A stretch of 63,844 nucleotides of DNA. Source: an uncultured Alphaproteobacteria bacterium (GTDB lineage Bacteria > Pseudomonadota > Alphaproteobacteria > HIMB59 > GCA-002718135). The stretch's first letter is position 1; each line of letters starts with the position of its first letter. Under the pieces are notes generated by a model. It searched no databases. It had not been told where the DNA came from and saw only the letters and a list, made by a program, of their open reading frames with translations. Positions 46,713 through 55,863 of the stretch are shown piece by piece. The translations under genes were made by a program, and so were the position numbers. The stretch spans positions 1 to 63,844 of the forward strand of contig CABYKC010000002.1 of NCBI GenBank assembly GCA_902519435.1, in the 5' to 3' direction.

Positions 46713-46926
46713 ATTTTAATATTTCAAGATAATCAGTAACATCATTAAATTTATCATCTGGTATATCTTTATATGTCATACCAAAATGATTTTTTACTTC
46801 TAAAGCAACATGAGCATAGGGATTTCTGCCCTTTGGATGATTTGGATGGTCTGGTAATTTGCCTCTTAAAAAATCTCCTGTTTCTTGAATTAGCTTCCAG
46901 AGTTTACTTGCGTTTTCTTTATTCAT
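46699..46926 (-). CDS. Unrecognised 75-residue protein
   Basis: I do not recognise this gene with certainty. The protein is soluble and charged, with helix-forming N-terminal residues (ENASKLWKLIQETGDFLRG), a central DHPNHPKGRNPYAHVAL, and a closing NHFGMTYKDIPDDKFNDV. The last part recalls the short helical module (FG...YKDIP...F..) at the C terminus of phage antirepressor-type proteins; this is weak resemblance by eye. Codon use is like its neighbours and the start has its own 36-base gap towards the desaturase gene. It overlaps the transporter end by 14 bases. Confidence 0.7.
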   Translation of the reverse strand: MNKENASKLWKLIQETGDFLRGKLPDHPNHPKGRNPYAHVALEVKNHFGMTYKDIPDDKFNDVTDYLEILKSNPE

Positions 46927-46962
46927 ATTTAAAATATTAATATTAAAATATAATTAGTTACT

Positions 46963-47958
46963 ATGCACGTAGATTCATCAACTTGGTTTAAGCCTAAAAT
47001 TGATAAAAATAAATTAAAAGAATTATCAAAAAGAAGTGATATTCCAGGACTTTTTCATTTTGCAATTTACTTTTTATCTCTAATTATTTTCGGTTATCTT
47101 TCTTTCATTTATTGGGGAACGTGGTTTTTTATAATATTTTTTTTTATTTATTCTACAATTTATACATTTGCTGTAGCTAATGGACATGAAACAATTCACC
47201 GGACAGCTTTCAAATCTCGATGGATCAATGAATTATTCTGTTATATTTCTTTTTTTCAATTACATTCAGAACCTCTAAGCTTTAGATGGAGTCATACTTT
47301 TCATCATTCAAACACATTACAAACAGAAGGAGAGTATGATCATGAAATTGAAGTTTCAAGACCTACGGATTTGATCAAATTTTTTCTTAAATTTATCCCT
47401 TTAACCGATTTGTTTTATATTCATCAGTCAAGTTTTGTTAAAGTGACTATGCTTGCTTTTGGAATAATGAGCCCAAGTAATATAATATCAGCTCCAAAAA
47501 ATCAGTGGAACAAAATTATTCGGAATGCTAGAATTATATTGTTCTTTTGGGTTTTAATCATCACCTCTTCAATTTATTTGCAAACGTTATGGTTACTTAT
47601 TTTTTATTTTTTACCACCATTTGTTGGCAGACCTCTGCACTTTGCCGTAAATGTTACTCAGCATCTTGCAGCAAAATTTGATACTAACGATCATCGATTA
47701 AGCACTCACACAATTATTTTAAATCCAATATTAAGTTTTTATTATTGGCATATGGAGTATCACCTAGAGCACCATCTTTTTCCAATGGTGCCTTCTTATA
47801 ACCTTAAAAAACTACGCAATGAAATTAAAGACGAACTACCTGAGCCATTTTATGGGTTATTTCATTTCTATAAAACAACATTACCATATCTTATAAAATT
47901 AGCATTTAATTCTAATAATTATTATAGAGTAGATATTTCAAAAATATCAAAAACTTAA
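46963..47958 (+). CDS. Membrane fatty acid desaturase family protein
   Basis: Di-iron membrane enzyme. Three histidine boxes are complete: NGHETIHR (about residue 74), WSHTFHHSN (about 108) and WHMEYHLEHHLFP (about 266), with TM segments between. The final EYHLEHHLFPMVP pattern fits acyl-lipid desaturases or related hydroxylases better than alkane hydroxylase. 331 residues. Position and double-bond specificity cannot be told. It ends one base before the stop of the convergent peptidase gene, leaving no terminator space. Confidence 0.9.
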   Translation: MHVDSSTWFKPKIDKNKLKELSKRSDIPGLFHFAIYFLSLIIFGYLSFIYWGTWFFIIFFFIYSTIYTFAVANGHETIHRTAFKSRWINELFCYISFFQLHSEPLSFRWSHTFHHSNTLQTEGEYDHEIEVSRPTDLIKFFLKFIPLTDLFYIHQSSFVKVTMLAFGIMSPSNIISAPKNQWNKIIRNARIILFFWVLIITSSIYLQTLWLLIFYFLPPFVGRPLHFAVNVTQHLAAKFDTNDHRLSTHTIILNPILSFYYWHMEYHLEHHLFPMVPSYNLKKLRNEIKDELPEPFYGLFHFYKTTLPYLIKLAFNSNNYYRVDISKISKT

Positions 47959-49281
47959 TTATTTTGCTAGAGCTCCCATAGGATCCCACGGAGCAAGTGC
48001 CACTGGTTCCATATTTAAATATTTTAACAGTCTTTTGTTTAGATATTTTTTATCGATGACAACTTCATAGGTATATTCATCAAACCATTCATCAGTCATC
48101 ATCATATACCCTTGATTACCACTTTTCGTTCCCCAGCTATTTTCAATTTTCCATTTAGTTGAATTTCTTTTTTTAATATCCACTCCTGTTAAGAGCATGG
48201 CATGGGTCATTTCACTATCACCATACTCCAAACGAGTTTGTTTATTCATCTTAAATGAAGTTTGGAAGACATTTTCATAGTCATAAATCCCCATATCAAG
48301 TACACCCATATCACGACTAAAACGTTTCCCAACATCACAACCAAACCATACGGCTTCATTGTTTTTTATTGAGTCCATCGCAGATTTTTTTAATTCTTTA
48401 ATATCTACATTTAAATATTTAATAATTTGTCCTTCAACAACATTACCAAGATATTCAACCGTGTACATTGTATTAAATTTTTTATTGCTCATTGGAGCAT
48501 GAATTAAGCAAATTTTATCTTTAATATTGATATCAGCATATTTTTTGCAGAAATCAATTGGTGTCATGTCAGAAATAACAATGTGTCTGTTATCTTTATT
48601 TCTAGTAGACCAATTAATAACATCTGGTGGTTGACCAAGAAACATTGCCAGTAAATTATAGATTGTTTCCATCATATCTTTTTTAAGAGCTGAAGAATTT
48701 TTTGCTGGTTTTTTTCTTAGTATAGAGGCAAACTCTCTTAATTTGTGAGTCAATATATAATTCATAGCACCAGATTTACTGCTATGATTTGTTTCAGGCA
48801 TTACATCTTTAGGTACTGCACCATACTTATTAATTAAGTTTACAAACATATCCCACTGTCCGCCATCTTGCACAGGTGCTTTTAAAAGATGAGTTATTAA
48901 TCTACTCTCATATGCTTCATCTCTTGATTTGATAATATTCTCTAAAAAATAATTTGCTTTCTCTAACTTATCCCAAAACATGAAATAATTTTGTGAAAAC
49001 TCAAATGTATTTAGTTCAAGACTATCAACAACTTGCAAACGCATAAGATTTAATCCTGCAAATCCCCAACATCTACCTGATGCCATTTGGTTTGTTGCAG
49101 GTAGTTCTTTTTTTATTAGATTAGAAAAATTATGATTGATTTGACTAAAGTTTTCCCAATTGAGTGCAACATTGGCTAAATCATTTTTAATTAATGCATT
49201 TCTTGATGCTGTATTTTTATTATTTCTTAGAAATTTATTTTTGAAAGTTTTAATTGTTGATAGAGATATATTTTTTGCCAT
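47959..49281 (-). CDS. pepC: Peptidase C1B, bleomycin hydrolase / aminopeptidase C type
   Basis: Papain-fold cysteine aminopeptidase. The nucleophile is Cys71 in QMASGRCWGFAGLN, the His is in SEMTHAMLLTGVD and the Asn in KIENSWGTKSGNQGYMMMTDEW. The C-terminal tail PVALAPWDPMGALAK is the plug that reaches into the active site and limits bleomycin hydrolases to aminopeptidase action. No signal peptide, so cytoplasmic. 440 residues is full size. Such genes are best known from Firmicutes, Bacteroidetes and eukaryotes, so transfer is possible; its composition looks like the neighbours. Confidence 0.93.
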   Translation of the reverse strand: MAKNISLSTIKTFKNKFLRNNKNTASRNALIKNDLANVALNWENFSQINHNFSNLIKKELPATNQMASGRCWGFAGLNLMRLQVVDSLELNTFEFSQNYFMFWDKLEKANYFLENIIKSRDEAYESRLITHLLKAPVQDGGQWDMFVNLINKYGAVPKDVMPETNHSSKSGAMNYILTHKLREFASILRKKPAKNSSALKKDMMETIYNLLAMFLGQPPDVINWSTRNKDNRHIVISDMTPIDFCKKYADINIKDKICLIHAPMSNKKFNTMYTVEYLGNVVEGQIIKYLNVDIKELKKSAMDSIKNNEAVWFGCDVGKRFSRDMGVLDMGIYDYENVFQTSFKMNKQTRLEYGDSEMTHAMLLTGVDIKKRNSTKWKIENSWGTKSGNQGYMMMTDEWFDEYTYEVVIDKKYLNKRLLKYLNMEPVALAPWDPMGALAK

Positions 49282-49311
49282 ATTCTCTATTTAAAACTAT
49301 TTCAGCTTAAT

Positions 49312-51837
49312 TCAATTCTTAACTGTTTTTTTCTTTTTTTTGAGACCCATTTTAGCTTTTCTTTCATCAATTAACCTAATGGCATCTTCTAGTTTTAAGC
49401 TATCAATTGCTTGATCACCAAGAATTGAAGCATTTATTTTTCCACATTTTACATATGGTCCAAATTTTCCATCATGGGCAGTAATATTTTTCTTTTCTGT
49501 TGGATGCTCTCCAAATGTTTTTAAAGTCGCATTACCTCTCTGTGTAGGTTTAGCAATTAATTCAATGGCTCTTTCAAGTTCAATATCAAGAATGTTATCT
49601 GTTTTTTCGAGAGCTTTATATTTTTTATCATGCAAAATATATGGTCCATACATTCCAATACCGGCACTAACCGTTTTATTTGTTTCTGGATGAAATCCTA
49701 ATTTACGTGGTAAGCCAAGTAGTTGGATTGCTGTGTTTAATCCTATTTCATCTGGTTCAAAATTTTTAGGAATAGAGACTCTTTTTGGTTTCTTTTCTTT
49801 TGTCCCTTCACCAACTTGCATATAAAATCCATAAGGACCTTTTCGAAGAGTAATCATTTCTCCTGTTTCAGGATAAATACCAATTTCTTTTGGTCCACTA
49901 AGAGCAGCGCCATCTTTGTCATTTAGTTGATTAAACTGAACCGTGTATTTGCAATCAGGATAATTAGAGCAACCAATAAAACCTCCAAACTTGCCAACTT
50001 TTATTCCTAGTCTTCCATTATCACAGGTTGGACACTTCCTTTTTTCATCTGCTCCGTTTGGCGGAAAGAAATGTGGACCCAAGGCTTCATCTAGAACATC
50101 AATAACCTCTCTGTTGGATTTACCTACGGTTTCATCACAAAGTTGTTTAAACGTTTCCCAAAATTTTCTTAGAACCTCTTTCCAATCAAGCTTACCATCA
50201 GAAATTTCATCAAGTTGATTTTCAAGATCAGCGGTAAAATCATATTCTACATATTGATTGAAATATTTCTCTAAAAATATCGATACTATTCTTCCTCTAT
50301 CATGAGGATTAAAACGTTTTTTATCTAAAATTACATAATCTCTATCTTGTAGAACTTTAATAATAGAAGCATAAGTAGAGGGTCTGCCAATACCAAGTTC
50401 TTCAAGTTTTTTAACTAAGCTTGCTTCGGTGTAACGAGGAGGAGGAGACGTAAAATGTTGTGTCTTTTCAACTTCTTTTAAATTTAAACTCTCTCCTTCA
50501 CTCATTGCAGGAAGAATTGTTTCTTTTTCTTCATCTTTATCATCATCTTTAGCTTCTTGATAAACTTTGTACATTCCAGGAAACTTAATTGTCGATCCGT
50601 TTGCTCGTAAAACAATTTTTTTATTTTCGTTTGTAATATCAACAGCTACTTGATCTAATACAGCACTCGCCATTTGTGAACTTACCGCTCTTTGCCAAAT
50701 AATTTCATATAGCTTGTATTCTTCTAAAGTAATGTATTGCTTAATATCTTTTGGTGTTAGGTAAATATTTGTTGGTCTAATACATTCATGTGCTTCTTGG
50801 GCATTTTTAGCCTTCGATTTATAAACTCTTGGTGCTTCTGGTAAATAGTTTGCACCGTAATTATCAGTAACAAAACCTCGAACTTGATTAATAGCTTCTT
50901 TTGACATGACGACACTGTCTGTTCGCATATAAGTTATTAAGCCGGTTGTTTCTCCTTTAATTTCTGTTCCTTCATAAAGACTTTGAGCTGTGCGCATTGT
51001 TTGGCTCGCGCTAAGACCAAGTTTACGACTAGACTCAATTTGCATGGTAGATGTAGTAAAAGCAGGGTAGGGATTTCTTCTAGCTTCCTTTTTAGTAATA
51101 TTTCCAACAGTGAAAGTAGAATTTTTAATATCATTAAATATTTTTGTTGCTTCACTCTCGTTTTTAATATCAAGTTTATCTACTTTATTCCCATCATAAA
51201 CTGTAAGTCTGGAATTAATTATTTTATCTTCTTTATTTCTAAACTCGCCTTGTAAAGACCAATATTCCTGTGGAATAAATTTTTCTATTTCAAGTTCTCT
51301 TTCACTAATTATTCTTAAGGCAACAGATTGTACTCTACCCGCTGATTTTGAACCTGGTAACTTTCTCCATAGAACTGGAGAAAGTGTAAAACCGACAAGA
51401 AAATCTAAAGCTCTTCTTGCAAGATAAGCATTTACCAAATTTTCATCTATTTCTCTTGGCTCTTTAAGACTATCAAGAACTGCATTTTTTGTAATTTCAT
51501 TAAATGTAACTCGGTGAATATTTAATTTTGAAAGTGAAGAATTATCTCTAAGTAGTTTTTCAACATGCCAAGCTATGGCTTCACCTTCACGGTCGGGGTC
51601 AGTGGCTAGATATAAATTTTTAGATTTTTTTGCAGCATCTGTTATTTCTTTTATCACTTTTTTTCCACGATCACTGGTTTCCCATTTCATTTGGAAATCA
51701 TTTTCAGTATCTATCGCATCATTTTTTGCTGATAAATCTCGGACATGCCCAACACTTGCGAGAACTTTGAAGTCAGAGCCTAAATATTTATTAATTGACT
51801 TTGCCTTCGATGGTGATTCAACAATCAATACATTCAT
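49312..51837 (-). CDS. topA: DNA topoisomerase I
   Basis: Type IA topoisomerase that relaxes negative supercoils. MNVLIVESPSKAKSINKYLG begins the Toprim domain, with the acidic DPDREGEAIAWH motif. The active-site Tyr is in GLITYMRTDSV, and RPSTYASI is conserved. A four-cysteine zinc ribbon (CPTCDNGRLGIKVGKF, GCSNYPDCKY) is followed by two or three GxYGxY-type C-terminal repeats and a Lys-rich tail. ATG 51837 is chosen over an in-frame upstream TTG at 51852, because MNVLIVESPSK is the family start. In relatives dprA lies between plsY and topA; it is absent. Confidence 0.97.
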   Translation of the reverse strand: MNVLIVESPSKAKSINKYLGSDFKVLASVGHVRDLSAKNDAIDTENDFQMKWETSDRGKKVIKEITDAAKKSKNLYLATDPDREGEAIAWHVEKLLRDNSSLSKLNIHRVTFNEITKNAVLDSLKEPREIDENLVNAYLARRALDFLVGFTLSPVLWRKLPGSKSAGRVQSVALRIISERELEIEKFIPQEYWSLQGEFRNKEDKIINSRLTVYDGNKVDKLDIKNESEATKIFNDIKNSTFTVGNITKKEARRNPYPAFTTSTMQIESSRKLGLSASQTMRTAQSLYEGTEIKGETTGLITYMRTDSVVMSKEAINQVRGFVTDNYGANYLPEAPRVYKSKAKNAQEAHECIRPTNIYLTPKDIKQYITLEEYKLYEIIWQRAVSSQMASAVLDQVAVDITNENKKIVLRANGSTIKFPGMYKVYQEAKDDDKDEEKETILPAMSEGESLNLKEVEKTQHFTSPPPRYTEASLVKKLEELGIGRPSTYASIIKVLQDRDYVILDKKRFNPHDRGRIVSIFLEKYFNQYVEYDFTADLENQLDEISDGKLDWKEVLRKFWETFKQLCDETVGKSNREVIDVLDEALGPHFFPPNGADEKRKCPTCDNGRLGIKVGKFGGFIGCSNYPDCKYTVQFNQLNDKDGAALSGPKEIGIYPETGEMITLRKGPYGFYMQVGEGTKEKKPKRVSIPKNFEPDEIGLNTAIQLLGLPRKLGFHPETNKTVSAGIGMYGPYILHDKKYKALEKTDNILDIELERAIELIAKPTQRGNATLKTFGEHPTEKKNITAHDGKFGPYVKCGKINASILGDQAIDSLKLEDAIRLIDERKAKMGLKKKKKTVKN

Positions 51838-51902
51838 AAATTTGGGCCCCAAATTTCAGTTTAAAGATAATTCGTCAAGAAATTTTAAAAAAAAGTATAT
51901 TT

Positions 51903-52508
51903 TTACTTGGATAATTTAATTTTATTTTCAGTTTTGTTTACAAGTCTTTTAATGTTTTCTGTATGTTTAAGAAAAATAATTAAAGTTAAATAAATAAAGA
52001 AAATTAGAGTATAAAAATTAAAATTAATAAAAATATAATAAGCTGGAGCTACTAAAACTCCAATTAAAGATCCAAGAGAAGAGTATTTACTTACAAAAGC
52101 AGTAACAAGCCATACTAATAAAAATAAAAGTGCAATGTAAGGATTAAGACCAAATAAGAAACCAATATACGTTGCCACTCCTTTTCCACCTTTGAATTTT
52201 AACCAAACAGGATAGATATGACCTAATATGGCAAAGTGACAGAGAAGTATTTTATTCAATAAAGAAATATCTTGAAAATACATTTGTAAAATTAAGAATG
52301 GAACAAAGCCTTTGAAAATATCAAAACAAACAACAATGAATGCTACAAATTTATTTCCTGTTCTTAAAACATTAGTTGCACCTACATTTCCAGAACCAAC
52401 CTTTCTAATATCCCCCAAGCCAAATAATTTTGTAAAAATCAATGCAAAGGGTAATGATCCTATTATATAAAAAAATATGATTAATAATAAACTACTTACT
52501 AAAGTCAT
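51903..52508 (-). CDS. plsY: Glycerol-3-phosphate acyltransferase PlsY
   Basis: Inner-membrane enzyme using acyl-phosphate to make lysophosphatidic acid. Motifs: GSLPFALIFTKLFGLGDIRKVGSGNVGATNVLRTG (first two conserved loops) and KFKGGKGVATYIGFLFGL (third). Five to six hydrophobic segments. 201 residues. It overlaps pyrB by 17 bases. PlsX, its acyl-phosphate partner, is not in the window. Confidence 0.95.
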   Translation of the reverse strand: MTLVSSLLLIIFFYIIGSLPFALIFTKLFGLGDIRKVGSGNVGATNVLRTGNKFVAFIVVCFDIFKGFVPFLILQMYFQDISLLNKILLCHFAILGHIYPVWLKFKGGKGVATYIGFLFGLNPYIALLFLLVWLVTAFVSKYSSLGSLIGVLVAPAYYIFINFNFYTLIFFIYLTLIIFLKHTENIKRLVNKTENKIKLSK

Positions 52509-53646
52509 CTCTGTTTTTAATAATTAATTCTAAGCATGTCATTCGTATTGCAACGCCCATAGCGACCTGTTCTTGTATTAAACTCCTCGTGACGTCATCG
52601 GCAAGTTTCGAGTCTATTTCAACACCACGGTTCATTGGACCTGGATGCATAACGAAAGCATTTTTTTTTGCATATTTAAGTTTATTGTAATCTAATCCAT
52701 ACTTTTTAAAATAAGTCTTTTGATTTGGCATTATTTTCCCAACTATTCTTTCTTTTTGAATACGTAGCATCATAACAATATCACAATTTTGTAATCCCTT
52801 TTTCATTTCCGTATAAACATTCACAGGTAGTTGATTTAAACTTTTTGGTAACCATTCCTTAGGCCCAATAACATTTATTTTTGCGCCTAACTTTGATAGT
52901 ATTATTATGTTTGATCGAGCAACTCGGCTATGTAAAATATCCCCGCATATAGCAATTTTTAATTTTGAAAAATTTTCAAATTTATTTTTTATAGTAAGTG
53001 CATCTAACAACGCTTGTGTAGGATGTTCATGACTACCATCACCAGCGTTAATTACAGACGCATCTACTGTTTCTGAAATTTTTTTACTAATTCCTTCCTC
53101 CGGATGTCTGACAATTAAAACGTCAGGATTCATTGAATTAATAGTAGTCATTGTATCGAGTAAGGTCTCACCTTTATTAATTGAACTATCTTTTACCACT
53201 ACATTAATGAGATCTGCTCCTAGCCTTTTAGCAGCAACTTCAAAACTTGTTCTTGTTCTTGTTGAATCTTCAAAAAAAAGATTAAATATTGTTCTTCCTT
53301 CTAAAACATTAATTTTTTTAATTTTTCTTTTATTAAAAGTTATATATTTTTTAGATTCATCTAAGATGTGCTCAATTTCTTTCTTGGTTAAATCAGCTGT
53401 TTCTACTAAATGAATTTTTTTAAAAATATTTTTACTTCTTTTTAATTTGATATTTGTTTTTGAAGAAATTGATGAATAATATTTTAAAGCTATTTTTTCT
53501 GCATCTTTAAGAATTTTTGAACCTGTAGATGATCTGATTGCTTTTAATTTTGGCATTTTCACTTTCATTTGCCAATATTTTGAATTTTCTCTTTTATACA
53601 ATTTTATGTGTCCTGATTTAAGAAGCTTTGAATTCATATGTGTCAA
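52492..53646 (-). CDS. pyrB: Aspartate carbamoyltransferase with integrase-like N-terminal extension
   Basis: Catalytic ATCase of pyrimidine synthesis. From about residue 77 (KIHLVETADLTKKEIEHIL) it is ordinary: LFFEDSTRTRTSFEVAAKRLG, INKGETLLDT, HEHPTQALLDALTI and MHPGPMNRGVEID. Residues 1 to about 72 are extra. They contain LYKRENSKYWQMKVKMPKLK, RSSTG, DAEKIALKYYSSI, a pattern seen in the N-terminal arm-binding region of tyrosine integrases. No in-frame ATG, GTG or TTG occurs between Met31 and the ATCase domain, so at least about 45 extra residues must be translated if pyrB is expressed. The pyrC gene normally following pyrB is missing. It overlaps plsY. Confidence 0.93.
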   Translation of the reverse strand: MTHMNSKLLKSGHIKLYKRENSKYWQMKVKMPKLKAIRSSTGSKILKDAEKIALKYYSSISSKTNIKLKRSKNIFKKIHLVETADLTKKEIEHILDESKKYITFNKRKIKKINVLEGRTIFNLFFEDSTRTRTSFEVAAKRLGADLINVVVKDSSINKGETLLDTMTTINSMNPDVLIVRHPEEGISKKISETVDASVINAGDGSHEHPTQALLDALTIKNKFENFSKLKIAICGDILHSRVARSNIIILSKLGAKINVIGPKEWLPKSLNQLPVNVYTEMKKGLQNCDIVMMLRIQKERIVGKIMPNQKTYFKKYGLDYNKLKYAKKNAFVMHPGPMNRGVEIDSKLADDVTRSLIQEQVAMGVAIRMTCLELIIKNRDDFSK

Positions 53647-53664
53647 TAATGTGTAAGTATGTGT
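53606..53664 (+). repeat. Phased ATGTGT repeats at the pyrB start
   Basis: ATGTGT occurs at 53606-53611, 53638-53643, 53649-53654 and 53659-53664 (read ACACAT on the coding strand of pyrB). Start-to-start distances are 32, 11 and 10 bases, close to whole helical turns, so the copies face the same side of the DNA. The second copy overlaps the upstream ATG codons. It could be an operator or the remains of integrase arm-type sites. Confidence 0.5.
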
Positions 53665-53675
53665 AAACTAATTTA

Positions 53676-54134
53676 TTAATTATTTCTATATCTATCTAAA
53701 TATCCTTGTAAGATATAAGCAGCCGATTGTTGATCAAGTTTACTTTTTATCTTTGTTTTACTCAAATTGGCTTTTCTCATATCTTTAAAGATTACATCTG
53801 ATGAAAATCTTTCATCCCAAAGAGCTGTAGGTTTCTTAAAAAACGTTTGAAGATTAATATTAAAATCTCTTACTAATTGGCTTTGTTTGTTTTCACTATT
53901 ATCCAGGCTAATCGGCAGACCAAGAATAAATCCTCCAATTTCATACTCTTTCAAAATATCTTTCATGACAATTAAATCTTTATTAGTTCCTTTTCTTTGG
54001 ATAATTGAAAGAGGTGTAGCGATTATTTTTGATCTATCGCTTACTGCAACACCAATCGTTTTAGTTCCTAGGTCTAGACCTACAAGTATTTGTGATGTAT
54101 TAAGACCATCGATTAAATTATTTTGATCATTCAT
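53676..54134 (-). CDS. ruvX: Putative pre-16S rRNA nuclease RuvX/YqgF
   Basis: RNase H-fold protein thought to finish the 5' end of 16S rRNA and formerly named Holliday junction resolvase-like. ILVGLDLGTKTIGVAVSD (first Asp), GFILGLPISLDN, LWDERFSS (Glu region) and the late KLDQQSAAYILQGYLD (acidic end motif) are in place. 152 residues. It is divergent from gatC with a 17-base gap, so both promoters must extend into neighbouring coding sequence. pyrB follows 29 bases downstream. Confidence 0.92.
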   Translation of the reverse strand: MNDQNNLIDGLNTSQILVGLDLGTKTIGVAVSDRSKIIATPLSIIQRKGTNKDLIVMKDILKEYEIGGFILGLPISLDNSENKQSQLVRDFNINLQTFFKKPTALWDERFSSDVIFKDMRKANLSKTKIKSKLDQQSAAYILQGYLDRYRNN

Positions 54135-54151
54135 ATAATGGAGCTCATAAA

Positions 54152-54439
54152 TTGAAGATTGATAAAAATACTATAAATAAAATTGCTCGTCTATCTAGAA
54201 TAAAGTTAGATGATAAAGAATCTGAAGATTATATTAAGGATCTTAATTCCATTTTAGACTGGGTAGAGCAGTTAAATGAAGTTAATACTGAAAATGTAGA
54301 ACCGTTAAGTAACATATCATCATCAATTTTACCTAAAAGAGAAGATGTATCTAATGATACTAATTCTAGTGAGGAAATTCTTGAAAATGCTCCTGATAAA
54401 CTCGAAGGTTTTTTTGCAGTACCAAAAGTGGTAGAATAA
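54152..54439 (+). CDS. gatC: Asp/Glu-tRNA amidotransferase subunit C
   Basis: Small bridging subunit of GatCAB. INKIARLSRIKLDDKESEDYIKDLNSILDWVEQL is the family helical region, and the C-terminal stretch KLEGFFAVPKVVE is the typical end. 95 residues. TTG at 54152 is the only start near the family N terminus. Stop and gatA ATG share a base (TAATG). Confidence 0.94.
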   Translation: MKIDKNTINKIARLSRIKLDDKESEDYIKDLNSILDWVEQLNEVNTENVEPLSNISSSILPKREDVSNDTNSSEEILENAPDKLEGFFAVPKVVE

Positions 54440-55863
54440 TGTCTAAATCATCTTTAAAACAAACGTTAAAAGATCTCGAGTCAAAAAAAATATCAATAAG
54501 AGAATTAAATCAGGATTATTTAAAAAGAATTAAGGAAAAAGATAATTTAAATGTGTTTATTCATTTTAGTGAAGAGAATGTTTTAAAGCAGATAGATAAC
54601 TTAGAGAAAGATAATTCAGCAAAAAAATTAAAAGGCATTCCGATTGCAATCAAGGATCTATTTTGTACTAAAAGTATGCCTACAACCGCAGCTTCAAAGA
54701 TTTTAGAAAATTTTAATCCAACTTATGAATCATTTGTTACTCAAAAATTATTAGATGAAGGATCTATTTTTGTTGGTAAAACAAATTTAGATGAGTTTGC
54801 TATGGGCTCAGCTACTAATACAAGTTTTTTTGGAAATACAATTAATCCATTATCAAAAGAGAATGAGCCTTTAGCTCCTGGTGGATCTTCTGGCGGTTCC
54901 GCAGCAGCAGTTGCTGCAGATTTATGTTTAGGGGCAACTGGAACAGATACAGGTGGATCTATAAGACAGCCAGCTAGCTTTTGCGGTGTTGTTGGTATCA
55001 AACCAACATATGGTTTATGTTCACGATGGGGTATAGCTGCATTTGCATCTAGTTTGGATCAAGCAGGAATTTTTTCTCATAATGTTGAAGATGCATCAAT
55101 ATTATTACAATCAATCGCTGGGTTTGATCAAAGAGATAGTACAAGTGCTAAAGTAGATATTCCAAATTATTTTGAAAATTTAGATGATGATCTAAATGGG
55201 AAAACTGTTGGTATACCAAAAGAGTATTCTATTGATGGTACACCAATAGAAATAAGTCAAATATGGGAAGATGCTATCAAGGTTTTAGAAAAAAAAGGTG
55301 TAAAAATTAAAAATATTTCACTTCCTCATACAAAATATGCACTTCCTACATATTATATAATTGCTCCCGCTGAAGCTTCCTCAAATTTAGCTCGTTATGA
55401 TGGAGTAAAATATGGTTTTAGATCTGATGAAATTAATTCTCTTGATGAGATGTATGAAAATACAAGAGCTCAAGGTTTTGGAAGAGAAGTAAAAAGAAGA
55501 ATTTTAATAGGAACCTACGTATTATCTGCAGGCTATTATGATGCATATTATCTTAAGGCACAAAAAGTAAGAAAATTAATTGCTGATGATTTTAATAAAG
55601 CTTTTAAAGAATGTGATTTTATAGTTACTCCTACTGCACCAAGTGCTGCATTTCCCTTAAATGAAAAACAAAATGATCCCATTAAAATGTATTTAAATGA
55701 TGTGTTTACGGTTCCTGCTTCTTTAGCCGGCCTACCAGGTATTTCCATTCCCTTTGGAAAAGATAAAAATAATTTACCTCTAGGTATTCAAATATTAGGA
55801 AAACATTTTGATGAACAACAAGTTTTTAATACCGCTGTATCTTTAGAAAGATCATATGAATAA
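54439..55863 (+). CDS. gatA: Asp/Glu-tRNA amidotransferase subunit A
   Basis: Amidase-signature glutaminase that frees ammonia for the transamidation of Glu-tRNA(Gln) or Asp-tRNA(Asn). The catalytic triad is Lys in [12 protein letters not shown], the cis-Ser in [14 protein letters not shown] and the nucleophile in [16 protein letters not shown] region. 474 residues, normal. It overlaps gatB by eight bases. Confidence 0.97.
   Translation: MSKSSLKQTLKDLESKKISIRELNQDYLKRIKEKDNLNVFIHFSEENVLKQIDNLEKDNSAKKLKGIPIAIKDLFCTKSMPTTAASKILENFNPTYESFVTQKLLDEGSIFVGKTNLDEFAMGSATNTSFFGNTINPLSKENEPLAPGGSSGGSAAAVAADLCLGATGTDTGGSIRQPASFCGVVGIKPTYGLCSRWGIAAFASSLDQAGIFSHNVEDASILLQSIAGFDQRDSTSAKVDIPNYFENLDDDLNGKTVGIPKEYSIDGTPIEISQIWEDAIKVLEKKGVKIKNISLPHTKYALPTYYIIAPAEASSNLARYDGVKYGFRSDEINSLDEMYENTRAQGFGREVKRRILIGTYVLSAGYYDAYYLKAQKVRKLIADDFNKAFKECDFIVTPTAPSAAFPLNEKQNDPIKMYLNDVFTVPASLAGLPGISIPFGKDKNNLPLGIQILGKHFDEQQVFNTAVSLERSYE

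Noticed and set aside
52492..53646. PyrB extension as a simple start-codon miscall
   Set aside because: No ATG, GTG or TTG in frame lies between Met31 and the ATCase domain, so shortening cannot remove the whole extension.
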